Shown piece after piece: positions 1-7,674 of a stretch of DNA of 59,334 nt. Source of the stretch: Aquibacillus koreensis (lineage in GTDB: Bacteria > Bacillota > Bacilli > Bacillales > Amphibacillaceae). The stretch covers positions 1-59,334 of the forward strand of contig NZ_JAOALK010000057.1 of the NCBI RefSeq assembly GCF_025154055.1. The letters run 5' to 3'. The notes under the pieces are model-generated. The model made no database searches, was not told where the DNA came from, and worked only from the letters and a program-made list of their open reading frames with translations. Made by a program: the position numbers and the translations under genes. Numbering within the stretch: the first letter of the stretch is position 1; every line of letters begins with the position of its first letter.

Positions 1-175
1 TACGAAGACTCCTGCGGGAATAGCGCGAGGTGAAGACCCCGCAGTGGTGCCCTTTCCACGAGGAGGCTGAGGCCGTGCCCGCAAGAGGAATCTGAACTTA
101 GAAAAAGCCGGGTTTTGGGATTTTTCGTGATTCCTCCTCGGAAAGCGAAGTATTCTGCCGGAACGGCGTTATAAC
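1..175. repeat. Bacillaceae-type GC-rich intergenic repeat with nested insertion
   Basis: This block is clearly richer in GC than its surroundings and has no open frame. It contains complementary blocks (CTGCGGG near 11-17 and CCCGCAG near 38-44) that can form a stem. From memory, similar text (GAAGACTCCTGCGGG, then GAGGCTGAGGCCGTGCCCGC, then GGAAAGCGAAGT) recurs between genes in many Bacillus and Oceanobacillus genomes. Here about 56 bases (near 83-138), ending in AGGAATC and GATTCCT, appear to interrupt it between the GTGCCCGC and GGAAAGCGAAG blocks. No gene is seen from 1 to 252. Confidence 0.6.
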
Positions 176-252
176 ACTTCAATGTTTCTATGATATGAAA
201 GTTTTGCTGCGTAGTATATGCATACTGTGCAACAAAGATAATTCTTCAGAAG

Positions 253-1044
253 TTACATAACTTTAAAAGTTGGTTCCACCGGTATGAAATGCACAGGAGT
301 ACTTGGAAATGTAGTTGCTAGTTCCGTTGCAATTAATTGCATTCCAGCCGCTTCACTCTCCATATGTCCTAACACGATTAATGCTTTATGCTTCCCTTGT
401 TGAATCGCATCGCGTACATACTCAGGAGTTTCCCACTCCGGACCTTCTCCATAGATAACCAAATCGAGATTTTGTTGTTCAAATAAAGGAATAGCAACGG
501 ATCCTCCTCCTCGAAACCCCGCTAATAAACCGATTTTCTCACAAGGCATAGATGGATCGCCAACTACACGTAAATATTCCATCCCTAATTTATTTTTCAC
601 GTAATCACACACATCTTTCACCGTCATACCTGGCACAGTTAAAATGGAAGCTGTCGGTTGATGCTCATCTACAAATTCTTCCCATTGTAACGATTGGATT
701 AAACCTTGCATAATCCCATCTGGTGTATATTTGTGTATATAATCATGAAACCTAAAGATCGCCATACCAGACTCTTTGATTAAAGCTAATTTATCTTCAC
801 TAACTTTTGTAGGTCCGATATCACTGTCATCCCAATGACTATGAAAAATCCCTTCGTGGGTGATTAATAGGTTTGCTCCTAGCCTATTAGCTTGCTTAAG
901 CACATCATAAGTAGGCATAAATGTTACTGCAATTCCTGAAACATCCATATTTGTTGTACCGAATTTTAATGTATCCACCGTCTTAGGAAGCTCTCCAACT
1001 GGTTTGATTAATTGTTTTAATACATCATTCACTAATATTCCCAT
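253..1044 (-). CDS. Nif3-like dinuclear metal centre protein
   Basis: The 263-residue product matches the short form of the Nif3/YbgI family, whose members bind two metal ions in a toroidal hexamer; the substrate is not established. Visible family features are LITHEGIFHSHW near residue 60, FRFHDYIHKY near 100, and VLGHMESEAAG close to the C terminus, where GH and E act as metal ligands. It lacks the PII-like insertion of the longer Bacillus YqfO type. The start is ATG with an upstream GGGAGGCG ribosome site. The deacetylase gene ends 29 bases upstream on the same strand, so the two may be cotranscribed. Family call is good; biochemical role unknown. Confidence 0.8.
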   Translation of the reverse strand: MGILVNDVLKQLIKPVGELPKTVDTLKFGTTNMDVSGIAVTFMPTYDVLKQANRLGANLLITHEGIFHSHWDDSDIGPTKVSEDKLALIKESGMAIFRFHDYIHKYTPDGIMQGLIQSLQWEEFVDEHQPTASILTVPGMTVKDVCDYVKNKLGMEYLRVVGDPSMPCEKIGLLAGFRGGGSVAIPLFEQQNLDLVIYGEGPEWETPEYVRDAIQQGKHKALIVLGHMESEAAGMQLIATELATTFPSTPVHFIPVEPTFKVM

Positions 1045-1073
1045 TTACCTTATCGCCTCCCGAATAATCCAAT

Positions 1074-1694
1074 TTATTCAGATAAACCTAACAACTTGCT
1101 AATTGTAACGAGCTCATATCCTTGTTCCTTTAATTCAGAAACTAAGATACGAACAGCTTCTACTGTTTGAGAACGTTCTTCAAATCCATCGTGAAAAATA
1201 AAGATGCTTCCAGGTTTTATATGTTTACGAGATTCAGACACAATCTGATTTACTCCAGGTTGCTCCCAATCTTGTGCACCCACGTTCATGGCAGCTATTG
1301 TTTTATAACCAAAAGTATCGATAATGGATGCAGTTTCCTCATTAAAATCAAAAAATGGCGGACGAAATGTTTTGGGTTTTTTTCCAGTCATTTCTTCAAT
1401 TAGCTTATCTGTCATGTCCACCTCTTGAAATGCATCATCTTTATGTAACTTAGTTAAAAAAGGATGAGAGTACGTATGATTTCCAATTTCATGCCCTTTT
1501 TCTAATACGTCCTTAACTACTTCAGGGTGTTTCTTCATCTGCTCACCAATCATATAAAAAGTCGCTTGTCCTGAAACCGCTTCAAATATATCTAATATTT
1601 GTGGTGTGTACGTCGTATTTGGCCCATCATCAAATGTTATTGCAACTTCCTTTTTATCTGTCTCCACCTCATTAATGATTCCGAACTTTTCCAT
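1074..1694 (-). CDS. Polysaccharide deacetylase family protein (NodB domain)
   Basis: A 206-residue protein consisting almost only of a NodB homology domain, which removes N- or O-acetyl groups from polysaccharides such as peptidoglycan or chitin oligomers. Motif 1 is TFDDGPN near residue 20 (catalytic base and metal Asp). Motif 2 is HEIGNHTYSHP near 68 (HxxxH metal ligands). Motif 3 is RPPFFDFN near 111. IFIFHDG near 164 carries the conserved late His. There is no signal peptide or membrane segment, unlike cell-wall deacetylases such as PdaA, so a cytoplasmic or non-classical role is possible. It lies immediately upstream of the Nif3-like gene. Confidence 0.85.
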   Translation of the reverse strand: MEKFGIINEVETDKKEVAITFDDGPNTTYTPQILDIFEAVSGQATFYMIGEQMKKHPEVVKDVLEKGHEIGNHTYSHPFLTKLHKDDAFQEVDMTDKLIEEMTGKKPKTFRPPFFDFNEETASIIDTFGYKTIAAMNVGAQDWEQPGVNQIVSESRKHIKPGSIFIFHDGFEERSQTVEAVRILVSELKEQGYELVTISKLLGLSE

Positions 1695-1762
1695 TTATCA
1701 CACTACCTCTTCTTGAATATTTTTATTCTTAATTGTATCACGATGAAAGATTTTGGGTAATG

Positions 1763-1797
1763 AAAAATGCTTGGATTTTTAAATTCCAAGCATTTTT
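1763..1797 (-). terminator. Rho-independent terminator after the GDPD gene
   Basis: A 13-bp stem (AAAAATGCTTGGA with TCCAAGCATTTTT) is flanked by A and T runs. It lies just downstream of the glycerophosphodiesterase stop and could work in both directions. Confidence 0.8.
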
Positions 1798-1821
1798 TAT
1801 ACACCCTATATACAAACCACC

Positions 1822-3612
1822 TTAACCGTTATCTTCCTCTGAAGCTAAAGTAATACCTAACATTCGTTGGATTTTTTCTGGATGATCAGTGATAATACCA
1901 TCTATATCATACTTCAGTACTTCTCTTATATTCCTTTCGATATTTACCGTCCATACCCACACTTCTCTCCCCTGCTTTTGAGCATTACGAACAAGCCTTT
2001 CTGAAAGCATACTTTGGCGCACTGTATAGAAATCTACGTCTAAATGTGATAAATCACCTGCAAACAGGTACATAATCTGCCCTAGTTTTATCTCGCTGTT
2101 TAATTTTCTTATATCTTTTAGTTGATCGTAATCAAATGACTGAACATACGTCTCTTCTCCTATTTCATGCTCCTCGATCACGGTTACTAAATTTTCAGCG
2201 AGTGTATGTGTGGAGTCCACGGCTTTAATATCAATGATTAACTTCACATCCATTTCTACGATCTCTTCCACCACTTCTTCAAGCGTTGGGATTTTCTCGC
2301 CTATAAATGCCTCTCCATGAAGACGTCCTATATCTACTTGAGCTACTTCACTGTAAGTCATTTCGTTAATCTTTGAATCTATTCCAGCCATTCTTTGTAA
2401 ATTCTTATCATGATTTAAGACAATGACTCCATCTTGGGTCATTTGTACATCTATTTCAATTGCGTCCACCCCTTGGTTTAGTGCAGACCTTATACTACTC
2501 AGTGAGTTTTCCGGTGCATTTTCTGCATCCCCTCTATGACTAGCAATATCAACATCCCATCGTAAGTACACCATATTATCATGAAACGCATAATTTACAA
2601 AAAACATTCCTAATAGATATACAATTACTCCAGTCACTAATATAGGTTTTCTTCTATTAAAAAATGTTGTGATGTTAGACTCCATCTTATGTAACCTTTT
2701 ATGAGGTTTTATGGTTAGGGTATCCTCAATCACATCCTCTTGATCCCGCTTAAACTTATAAAAGAGTCTCGTAATAATAATGATATTAATCGGAATTAAT
2801 AAAATCGAAAAAATCACGGCCATGTAACCAGAAAAAGTAATATAAAGATTTTCAATTAGGTGGCCTGGGATATAATTATCCACGTACTCTGCTAAAAAAG
2901 AACCCAGACGCATAAGAGAAAAACCTGCTAGAAAAACAAAAACATTTACGACACACAAATGATAAAGGATCCTCATGTGATTATGTTTCGTTAGCTTAAA
3001 ACTATGTCTTGTCGCATGGCGGATTCGTTTATTCTCAATATAAAAATAATGCAGCGTAAAGATCAACCTTAAGAAAATATATGCTACGATTAATACGACA
3101 ATAGCATATATAATTAAGGAATAATAAGATTCATACCATTCGTTTATGAGAATTATTGGAATATTAATATCCAATAGTGCTGGCACAAAAGATAAGTCAA
3201 CAAAAGGTATAAGCAGTAAAAATATTGGCACTAACTGAAATATACCAAATCCGACTAACCTTGGAAGTCTCCTTAAAGTTGCAAGAAATGCATCTGTTAT
3301 TAGGATGTCTTTTTGAAAATATCTCTTTTGCGTAATTATGATTAGTACGCCAAACTCTAAGAACAAAATAACAATGACTACAAGGGTGATGATAAGCATA
3401 CCAAAAATACCAGAAACACTTGACCCAAGTTTATATACATCCGCATTTAGCAATGAATTAGATCCCAATACCCTTAAAATCCTATTAAACAAAAATGAAA
3501 TAAGAGGAACAAATAAGAAACTTGAAAACAACATAAATAAAAGCTCAATTGTAAGGTATTTCTTATAGGAAGCTTTAAAGTCCTTATAACTATTCATAAA
3601 CAATGTAAACAT
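1822..3612 (-). CDS. Membrane-anchored glycerophosphodiester phosphodiesterase
   Basis: The 596-residue protein has two parts. Residues 1 to about 350 hold roughly eight hydrophobic segments and match the GPDPase membrane domain. Residues about 360-590 are a GDPD TIM-barrel domain that hydrolyses glycerophosphodiesters to glycerol-3-phosphate and an alcohol. The catalytic region shows SHRGDAENAPENS, EIDVQMTQDG and LNHD, followed by LIIDIKA. The enzyme would act on deacylated phospholipids or lipoteichoic acid fragments with its catalytic domain probably outside the membrane. It has its own terminator, and upstream lies a small gene with its own terminator, so it is probably monocistronic. Confidence 0.88.
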   Translation of the reverse strand: MFTLFMNSYKDFKASYKKYLTIELLFMLFSSFLFVPLISFLFNRILRVLGSNSLLNADVYKLGSSVSGIFGMLIITLVVIVILFLEFGVLIIITQKRYFQKDILITDAFLATLRRLPRLVGFGIFQLVPIFLLLIPFVDLSFVPALLDINIPIILINEWYESYYSLIIYAIVVLIVAYIFLRLIFTLHYFYIENKRIRHATRHSFKLTKHNHMRILYHLCVVNVFVFLAGFSLMRLGSFLAEYVDNYIPGHLIENLYITFSGYMAVIFSILLIPINIIIITRLFYKFKRDQEDVIEDTLTIKPHKRLHKMESNITTFFNRRKPILVTGVIVYLLGMFFVNYAFHDNMVYLRWDVDIASHRGDAENAPENSLSSIRSALNQGVDAIEIDVQMTQDGVIVLNHDKNLQRMAGIDSKINEMTYSEVAQVDIGRLHGEAFIGEKIPTLEEVVEEIVEMDVKLIIDIKAVDSTHTLAENLVTVIEEHEIGEETYVQSFDYDQLKDIRKLNSEIKLGQIMYLFAGDLSHLDVDFYTVRQSMLSERLVRNAQKQGREVWVWTVNIERNIREVLKYDIDGIITDHPEKIQRMLGITLASEEDNG

Positions 3613-3706
3613 GTAATCACCTAATTATATAAAATAAGACTCGAACATTAATTCCCTCAATTTCTGAACGTTAAACCACAATTCAGACTTATTTTTTTAC
3701 TATATC

Positions 3707-3743
3707 CAAAAAACAAACGATGCCCATCTGTGCATCGTTTGTT
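3707..3743 (-). terminator. Rho-independent terminator after the small membrane protein gene
   Basis: Stem ACAAACGATGC with GCATCGTTTGT, loop of eight bases, followed by a T run on the minus strand. It separates the 66-residue gene from the GDPD gene. Confidence 0.85.
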
Positions 3744-3753
3744 TGAACATAAT

Positions 3754-3954
3754 TTATTTTTTAAGCTCTTGTTTAATAAATCGATTAATAATAATTACAC
3801 AAAGCCCTGATATAGCTGTTGTTACATATGGCACATTAGCAATAGCATTCATCTCGAAATTTCGTAATAACCACATGGATATCAGTGAAGCTAGCATAAA
3901 ATACCATGCAACCCGCTTAAATGTCTTTAATCTGTCTATTTTTTCTCTATTCAC
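3754..3954 (-). CDS. Small two-helix membrane protein (possibly YrhC-like)
   Basis: A 66-residue basic protein with two hydrophobic segments (residues ~15-30 and ~38-58) and charged ends. The arrangement resembles the YrhC family of Bacillaceae, but the similarity is judged by eye and weak. It has its own terminator and lies alone between the GDPD and monooxygenase-fold genes. No function can be proposed. Confidence 0.5.
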   Translation of the reverse strand: MNREKIDRLKTFKRVAWYFMLASLISMWLLRNFEMNAIANVPYVTTAISGLCVIIINRFIKQELKK

Positions 3955-4066
3955 GGTATACAGTCCCCTTTATTAATTAACACGGTTTTTAGAGATTAGA
4001 TAAAACGCTTACACATTTCTCTTTCATAAATTTTATACTAGTCTTATCTTCTTATCAAGTAAAGAT

Positions 4067-4369
4067 TTATTCTAGTGCTAAATCAACCATTTCGAAATGC
4101 TCTACAATAGGGAATGGATCGTAGAAGTGATGTAGCCTTCTTTTCCATTCCTGATACGCTTCTGATTTTCTAAATCCGACTGTATGATCTTCTAACGTAT
4201 CCCAATTAACTAGCAGCAAGTACTTTCCTTGAACTTCCAGACAACGCTGTAATTCATGCGATTTATACCCTTTCATGGATGAGATAATGTTTGACGCTTT
4301 TTTAAATTCTATTTCAAATTCCTCTTCGAAACCTGGTTTGACTTGTAGCATTACGGCCTCCAAAATCAT
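4067..4369 (-). CDS. Antibiotic biosynthesis monooxygenase (ABM) fold protein
   Basis: A 100-residue single-domain protein of the dimeric ferredoxin-like ABM type. It starts MILEAVMLQVKPG, has the central strand KYLLLVNWDTLEDH near residue 50, and ends with a conserved helix containing W and an FPIVEHFE strand. Relatives include haem-degrading monooxygenases (HmoA/HmoB, IsdG) and enzymes of unknown substrate. No diagnostic haem-ligand His is obvious, so a specific reaction is not assigned. It lies 92 bases downstream of the AddA-like gene, beyond a terminator-like hairpin. Confidence 0.7.
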   Translation of the reverse strand: MILEAVMLQVKPGFEEEFEIEFKKASNIISSMKGYKSHELQRCLEVQGKYLLLVNWDTLEDHTVGFRKSEAYQEWKRRLHHFYDPFPIVEHFEMVDLALE

Positions 4370-4415
4370 GAGAATTCCCCCTTTATATTTTTCTAACTAT
4401 ATAACAAACTATAGT

Positions 4416-4450
4416 CAAAAAGAGAGAAAGGTACTTACCTCCTCTCTCTA
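4416..4450 (-). terminator. Terminator of the AddAB-like operon
   Basis: On the minus strand, AGAGAG and AGGTA pair with TACCT and CTCTCT, followed by TTTTT. It sits directly after the AddA-like stop codon region. Confidence 0.6.
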
Positions 4451-4461
4451 CTTCAACTGTC

Positions 4462-7400
4462 CTATTTCACAAATCCCTGCAGTTGTTCTGCAAAGAAAAA
4501 TAGCTTCACTTCGTTCACTTTTTCACCAGTCATTTGTCCCCATGCATGCTTATAAAAAATAACCTGTCCTTTATAATAGTCTCGTAACTTGCTAAAATCT
4601 TCTTCCTTTTTCACTCGATCAGTCTTATAATCTACTATAGTCCATGCGCCGTCCTTTAAATAAACAAGATCAATCACACCTTTGACATAGATAGTAGAGC
4701 TTTCTATACCTTGTTGAACGACGGTGTACAATGGATCTTGCGGTTCCAATTTTAAGTTAAACGGCACTTCCGTTAATACCTGGTCCGCCTCATCTAATTC
4801 ATTCCAAATATCAGAATGCTTCCACAAACGAATATAGTCATACACTTCTTGCTCTCGTTCTGTTGGAATACTATGTTTTACCATTGCATTTTGGATAAAG
4901 TGGTGAACGTCAACTCCTTGCACTACTTTTTCCAGAACGTTATGAATTAATGTTCCCCAAGCTCGTCCTCCAGCAGATTCACGTTCTAGTGAAGCAACTT
5001 CGGCAAAGTCTTTGTCATCTGTTGGACTCCACATTTTATATGTCGGTTGTTTTTTTAGCTCTAGCCAATCTAAACGTGCTTTTGTTTCGGATTCGTAATG
5101 ATCTAAGCTAATGGTTAACTCTTTTTGATTCTTTTCTTTCAAGTCATGCTCAGGTAATACTACCTCTTCTATACTTTCCATTTGAAGTAAGTCTTTCCAA
5201 GGATTTTTATTATCACTTTTCGCACTCGAACTTATCACTAAGGCTTTTTCCGCACGAGTAGCAGCTACATATACAATCCGGATTTCTTCTTCAAGTAAGT
5301 ATCGGAGTTCTTCCATTTTCAATCGTGACCAATTTACTGGTAACGCGATCATCTTAGACTGGAATCCCTTTTTAACAGAAAAAGAATAGTAGCCTTTGGA
5401 ATGATCGTCCTCTCGTTTAATATACTTTGACAGAAAAGTTTCTGCATTTACCATCTTTATTGGATGAGATAGAAAAACAATTGGAGCTTCAAGCCCCTTT
5501 GCTTTATGAACATTCATGACTCGAACTGCGTCAGCATCTTCTTCAAGATTAGCCACAACGGTCTTTTCCATTACCAATTCCGCAAATACATCACAAACTG
5601 ACTTATACGTAGTTATTCCATTCACTTCTGATGCCCTTAATGCCTCTAAGATTTGTAGTAGACTTTTGTGTGACCTCTTGCCATGTTTATTTTTTATTAA
5701 TAAAGCATAAAACCCAACATCCTCCATTATTTGTTCCATCGCTGCAGTTGGTGGTAACGCTCGAATCCATTTTTGGTAGAGTGCTAATTTGGATAGTGCC
5801 AATTCAAATTTTGCTTTAATTGGTTCTATTAATCCTCTAGGCACTAAGCTATAGATCGAAAAACGACCACCAGCTTGTTTCCATTGATAGAGATCATTAT
5901 CACTTACTCCAAAAAAAGCACCTCGTAACGCAGCCACTAACGCAACTTGGTCAGTAGGATCCACAAACGTTTGAAACAATGTTAGTAACTCCTGGAATTC
6001 TCTTGTTTCCCCAATAACAATCTCTCCACTAACACTTACTGGTATCCCACGATCCTCGATCGTTTGGGCATAGGTTGCAATCCCATCATTATAACGAGTC
6101 AGAACCAAAAAATCTTTTGCATGATAGCCTTCCTTTAATAATGATTGGATATAGGTAGCGATGTTTTCGGCATCTTGTTGCACTACGTCGTCTTTTCTAG
6201 AATAATCGTCCGGTATGGTTATTCTTTTAATACCAGAAAGACGGCTTTGATCATCTGTTTTGAAGGCGTGTAATGGACGGTAGGCTGCTTGATAAACAGT
6301 TTCAGTATTTGGTAGCATGTGTTGAAAAATTGTATTTAGCTTTTCTGTTATCGTATTTACTGTACGAAAATTCATGGTAAGCTGTAAAACTTCGCCACCA
6401 TGAGCCTCGATTAACTGCTTCACACGATTATACGTGTCGATATCCGCACGTCGGAATCGATAAATCGCTTGCTTTGGACCTCCAACTACAAATAAAGAAC
6501 CCGGTCTTGGCTTGCACTTTGTCCATACTTGCTCATCAAGATTTTCTCCAGTTAGAAAGAACATGATCTCCGCTTGAATTGGATCGGTATCCTGAAATTC
6601 GTCCACAAGAAGACATTTGTATTTTTGTTGAAAATAGTATCTAACCTCTTCGTTTCCCTTCAGTAACTGATTTGTTTTTATTAGTAAATCTTGGTAGTTT
6701 AGTAAGGATCGCTCCCTTTTTAACTGTTCATAATCGTCCATCGCATCAATCAAAAAGTTGATTACCTTAGGGTGACAATATTCCCACCATGTCTGAAGCA
6801 ATCGTTTAATCGATTGGTCAACCACACTCGTTATTTTCTCATAATAGAATTTAGCGTCTTCCTTAGAGTCCCACCTGTTGTAGGTTGGTTTTAAATTCTT
6901 ATTAAAAAGTTCAAAGATATCAATAATGTGTCTTGGATTAGAAGCATTACCATGTCGTTGCTTGATTAAGGAAGTATGCATTGCTTTTTGTAAAGCGTCA
7001 TAGCCCTTATCCGGTTCCTTTTCTGGTAAAGACCGTTTTGCTTCTTTTATTAAAGTCATAAAATAATTATACGTTTCCTCTAATGCGGGTTTATTGACAT
7101 GCGAGGTAACCCATTCTACGTCAGGATAATTTTTCATATCTTTTAAACAAGTAAACAAGTCATCTACTTCAAGTCCTAATTCGTCCATCTCTTTTAGTCG
7201 AGTTGGCGAGAATTCCTGTAAACGAAGTAAATACGTATGCCACGCTTCTTCTAATAATTCATAATCATCCTGTTCTTCTAATTCTTGAAAAGTTAAGTCT
7301 AACTTTGCTTCTATTGGACGTTCTCTTAGCAATCTAGAACAAAAGGCATGTACTGTCCCAATAAAACATCTCTCCATATTTTGTAATGCATCTGAAAGGC

Positions 7401-7674
7401 GAGTTGCTTGGAGTTCCTCTATTTCAATTTCCCATTTATTTTCTAATTCCGATTGAAATCGCAGTTTGAGTTCGTCCGCAGCTTTTCTAGTAAACGTAAT
7501 CGCAACCATTTGCTCGATTTTACATGTATCTGTGTAAATTAAGTTAACCATACGTTCTACTAAGCTAGTTGTCTTACCTGATCCAGCTCCAGCTTCAATT
7601 AAATAATTTGTAGTTAATTCACTTTTAATTTTATTCCGTGCCGCTTGATCCACAATTACTTTACTCATAAGCAC
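4462..7674 (-). CDS. AddA/RecB-like UvrD-family helicase-nuclease
   Basis: A 1070-residue SF1A helicase fused to a C-terminal PD-(D/E)XK nuclease, as in AddA or RecB. Walker A is EAGAGSGKTT near residue 30, motif Ia VAITFTRKAADEL near 57, motif II LVDEFQDTDPIQ near 355, motif III GGPKQAIYRFRRAD, motif V VHKAKGLEAPIVFL near 720, and motif VI YVAATRAEKAL near 795. The nuclease block is GTLIHNVLE, then GVIDLVYL and TIVDYKTDR near residues 1000-1030. Its N terminus (SKVIVDQAARNKI) and length differ from Bacillus AddA (~1230 aa), suggesting a second, divergent system. It overlaps the AddB-like gene by 14 bases, indicating translational coupling. Confidence 0.85.
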   Translation of the reverse strand: MLMSKVIVDQAARNKIKSELTTNYLIEAGAGSGKTTSLVERMVNLIYTDTCKIEQMVAITFTRKAADELKLRFQSELENKWEIEIEELQATRLSDALQNMERCFIGTVHAFCSRLLRERPIEAKLDLTFQELEEQDDYELLEEAWHTYLLRLQEFSPTRLKEMDELGLEVDDLFTCLKDMKNYPDVEWVTSHVNKPALEETYNYFMTLIKEAKRSLPEKEPDKGYDALQKAMHTSLIKQRHGNASNPRHIIDIFELFNKNLKPTYNRWDSKEDAKFYYEKITSVVDQSIKRLLQTWWEYCHPKVINFLIDAMDDYEQLKRERSLLNYQDLLIKTNQLLKGNEEVRYYFQQKYKCLLVDEFQDTDPIQAEIMFFLTGENLDEQVWTKCKPRPGSLFVVGGPKQAIYRFRRADIDTYNRVKQLIEAHGGEVLQLTMNFRTVNTITEKLNTIFQHMLPNTETVYQAAYRPLHAFKTDDQSRLSGIKRITIPDDYSRKDDVVQQDAENIATYIQSLLKEGYHAKDFLVLTRYNDGIATYAQTIEDRGIPVSVSGEIVIGETREFQELLTLFQTFVDPTDQVALVAALRGAFFGVSDNDLYQWKQAGGRFSIYSLVPRGLIEPIKAKFELALSKLALYQKWIRALPPTAAMEQIMEDVGFYALLIKNKHGKRSHKSLLQILEALRASEVNGITTYKSVCDVFAELVMEKTVVANLEEDADAVRVMNVHKAKGLEAPIVFLSHPIKMVNAETFLSKYIKREDDHSKGYYSFSVKKGFQSKMIALPVNWSRLKMEELRYLLEEEIRIVYVAATRAEKALVISSSAKSDNKNPWKDLLQMESIEEVVLPEHDLKEKNQKELTISLDHYESETKARLDWLELKKQPTYKMWSPTDDKDFAEVASLERESAGGRAWGTLIHNVLEKVVQGVDVHHFIQNAMVKHSIPTEREQEVYDYIRLWKHSDIWNELDEADQVLTEVPFNLKLEPQDPLYTVVQQGIESSTIYVKGVIDLVYLKDGAWTIVDYKTDRVKKEEDFSKLRDYYKGQVIFYKHAWGQMTGEKVNEVKLFFFAEQLQGFVK

